Shown here: positions 63,201-64,000 of the stretch, one piece after another
Position numbering within the stretch: the first letter of the stretch is position 1
How the letters are laid out: every line of letters begins with the position of its first letter
Source of the DNA: UBA2108 sp002713215
GTDB lineage: Bacteria > Bacteroidota > Bacteroidia > Flavobacteriales_G > Salibacteraceae
Assembly (NCBI GenBank): GCA_937891015.1
Contig: CALAPY010000041.1
Location: 62,001 to 126,000 of the forward strand
Reading direction: 5' to 3'
Length of the DNA: 64,000 nucleotides
Program-made: the position numbers and the translations under genes
Notes under the pieces: generated by a model
Databases searched by the model: none
Seen by the model: only the letters and a program-made list of their open reading frames with translations
Told to the model about the DNA's origin: nothing

Positions 63201-63942
63201 ACTCGACATTGTTCCTATTATATTACATGGCTACGGTCAAACTTTGTCAAAGGGCGATGACTTTATTGTAAAAAACAGCCAGCTTGTTCAGGTCTTGACA
63301 TTACCCACCATTAAACACAACGACTTAAGTTGGGGAGAGAATGGTAGGGAACGATACAAATCGATTTCCAGGTACTTCAAAAAGGAGTTTTACCAGGTAA
63401 GACAGGATTATGAGCATGTGAATTTCTACAAAAGGCAGTTACTGAATAATTACCTTTATAAAGGCAATGATCTTGAAAAAGAATGTCGTTCTATATTAAA
63501 TACACATCATCACGTATTTGATGCCATCAATAACTTCCTCCCTGACAAATGCAAGAGCCTGGTAATTGGAGATCGATTGGGCTTATTGGCTATGTTTCTT
63601 ACCTACAGAAATGCAAAGCGTTTGGTAACTGGCCTTTTTAAAAATGAAAATGAACTAAAAATTGCTTCAAATTGTTTCTCATTCAATAAAAATGAACAGA
63701 GTAATTTACAACTGATGCAAAATGATGTTGATTATTCTAACCTAGAATACGTTATCATTTGTGCCGAGCTTGTACAATTGGAGCAGGAAGATTTAAATTT
63801 CATCGTCAATGAGGCTTATGGTAAAATGAACGATTCATGTTCTTTAATTTTAGCCCAATTCAAACAGCTACCCGAATTGGTTGAATCGGAAAGAGAACAA
63901 GTAGGTGAAGACCTGGTAATCATTAAAAAGAAAATTGGATAA
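60235..63942 (+). CDS. MMPL-family exporter fused to PlsC acyltransferase and a methyltransferase-like tail
   Basis: 1235 residues from a TTG. Residues 1-870 are an RND/MMPL exporter: two copies of one helix, a large external loop and five helices (for example MIVGITIDFSLHFLNHF and LVFGLGIDYAIFITSGLL). Around 899 the PlsC-like acyltransferase starts with the HX4D motif in ANHESFLDILVL, then FPEGTRSTTPALSRFHKGAF. From about 1100 to the end is a Rossmann-like tail (CKSLVIGDRLGLLAMFL) that lacks the usual glycine-rich SAM motif. The combination suggests movement and acylation of the pigment or its lipid anchor. The next gene overlaps by 8 bases. Confidence 0.85.
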   Translation: MEKVFINIYLYFKTRRALFALILVSVLFLFGWLASRLEFEENISRMLPDKANIMRINQTIESSGFMDRLFIHVYSEEENPELLTNYADSLTNILNNSPDSGLIRELEYKLSEEQENKIFSFVQDHLPLLLEESDYDSIADRLTKENIDQSVTNGYQLLMTPAGAWSAPLFLKDPLNLTSLGLNKLAQLKLDDNIEVYQGYFLSRDHKHLLMWVIPKNEPNETTENAQLLSSIDSSLAVLNSANVRGEYFGTTAVAVGNAQRIKSDIQTTVAIAFTLLLIFLTTYFRKIATILYLFTPMLFGGLFALSVLYLYKGTISAISLGIGSMIVGITIDFSLHFLNHFKEENDTRAVLSATIRPILTSCLTTASAFLCLTLVKSDALTDLGLFAGLSVIGAAFATLIVLSQVIKPFKTNPEKPKGDILSKIGKYPIHNNFIVLGSVVVITIICLFFFKNVRFDGDMQKMNYLSDELGAAQTRLSAINGYSEKTVYLIAQGASKEEALRNNLEVGKSLNTLKDKFSTLEFANSSVLLLPEEEQNKRRQRWKTFWTDARVRRTMDALAASGEQYKFKPTAFKRFPLFIWSNFQPYTLDDLLELKALNVGAFIGEKDGLHVVFNPLRIKDEPIKEVKEYLNQKEVFVFDKAAFTNSIVTSLQKDFSSLIWASLLAVFIILILFFRHTLLAFLTLLPVVISWVWVTGIMSMFNIQFNIFNIIVSSLVFGLGIDYAIFITSGLLHELKTGERKVSIYKVSILLSALTTVCGVGALILAKHPALYSMAFISILGIGIAVLISFTLQTFLIRTLIVNRSQRGVEPYTTYTLINTILTFSFFVLGCIIAFIMGYLILPLIPVKKKFKKQLVNWYSSKWLRIITASQVQIPQTLKFPSKERFAKPSIIIANHESFLDILVLLGMYPKNILVTNDWVYNSPFFGKVVQYIGFYPVSKGIDDALPHLKKKIEDGYNICIFPEGTRSTTPALSRFHKGAFYIAQELQLDIVPIILHGYGQTLSKGDDFIVKNSQLVQVLTLPTIKHNDLSWGENGRERYKSISRYFKKEFYQVRQDYEHVNFYKRQLLNNYLYKGNDLEKECRSILNTHHHVFDAINNFLPDKCKSLVIGDRLGLLAMFLTYRNAKRLVTGLFKNENELKIASNCFSFNKNEQSNLQLMQNDVDYSNLEYVIICAELVQLEQEDLNFIVNEAYGKMNDSCSLILAQFKQLPELVESEREQVGEDLVIIKKKIG

Positions 63943-64000
63943 CAATTTCGACACCATAATAATTGGAAGCGGTCTGGGAGGTCTGCTCTGTGCCAATACA
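63935..64000 (+). CDS. FAD-dependent oxidoreductase, start only
   Basis: The last 66 bases encode FDTIIIGSGLGGLLCANT after a TTG start, a Rossmann GxGxxG of a FAD enzyme such as the phytoene-desaturase-like proteins of flexirubin clusters. The rest is outside the window, so the type cannot be set. Confidence 0.65.
   Translation, partial: MDNNFDTIIIGSGLGGLLCANT

Noticed and set aside
40838..64000. The flexirubin cluster as the undescribed system
   Set aside because: DarA, DarB, ammonia-lyase, carrier proteins and ketosynthases match the known flexirubin/aryl polyene type; only individual steps in it look open.
1..64000. CRISPR arrays, tRNA or rRNA genes, insertion sequences, prophage genes
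   Set aside because: I looked on both strands and saw no regular repeat-spacer series, no tRNA cloverleaf and no transposase or phage protein.

Overview
The window is AT-rich bacterial DNA and almost certainly comes from the phylum Bacteroidota, probably the Flavobacteriales. Four things point there: a secreted protein with a type IX secretion (T9SS) C-terminal sorting domain, many promoters with the Bacteroidota -7 box TAnnTTTG, ribosomal gene orders typical of the phylum, and a large flexirubin (aryl polyene plus dialkylresorcinol) pigment cluster. Start codons are often TTG or GTG, and Shine-Dalgarno sites are mostly weak.

Layout. 1-5.7 kb (minus strand): the N-terminal half of mfd (cut by the window edge), a T9SS cargo protein with a DM13 domain and three repeats, fructose-1,6-bisphosphatase, and a NYN/LabA-family protein preceded by a compact hairpin leader. 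6.1-15.2 kb (plus strand): seven genes in which every junction overlaps. They encode HMG-CoA reductase, a UbiA-type prenyltransferase, an ATP-grasp/phosphohistidine phosphotransferase without a PEP barrel, a BtaA-like (DUF3419) aminocarboxypropyl transferase, a dolichol/phytol-kinase-like membrane protein, a GNAT-like protein and an AMP-forming ligase. I recognise each family but not the combination. It reads as one pathway to an unidentified prenyl or polar lipid and is my main candidate for an undescribed system.

15.2-19.5 kb: small housekeeping genes, including rfbA and a polyprenyl diphosphate synthase that could supply prenyl donors to the operon upstream. 19.5-29 kb: two sensor kinase/regulator pairs (a LytS/LytTR-type pair with a beta-propeller sensor and a TPR kinase/NarL-type pair) flanking tadA and aspS, then an outer-membrane barrel protein. 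29-33 kb (minus strand): frr, pyrH, tsf, rpsB, rpsI and rplM, with a hairpin leader before rplM. 33-36.4 kb: a YceI-like lipoprotein, a DUF2141 protein, moeA, hsp20 and a structured intergenic repeat.

36.4-64 kb is the flexirubin cluster and continues past the right edge. Three minus-strand genes (PaaK-like ligase, C45 autoproteolytic acyltransferase lipoprotein, FAD oxidoreductase) diverge from a long plus-strand run. An aromatic ammonia-lyase makes the aryl starter. Ketosynthases, FabG, three hotdog-fold proteins and two acyl carrier proteins build the polyene. DarA and DarB make the dialkylresorcinol. An LpxL-like acyltransferase, a BtrH-like protein and the C45 protein are candidates for joining the halves. 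An ABC transporter, a LolA-like protein, lipoproteins and a giant MMPL/PlsC fusion probably place the pigment in the outer membrane. The pathway assignment rests on family knowledge; roles of individual enzymes are inference.
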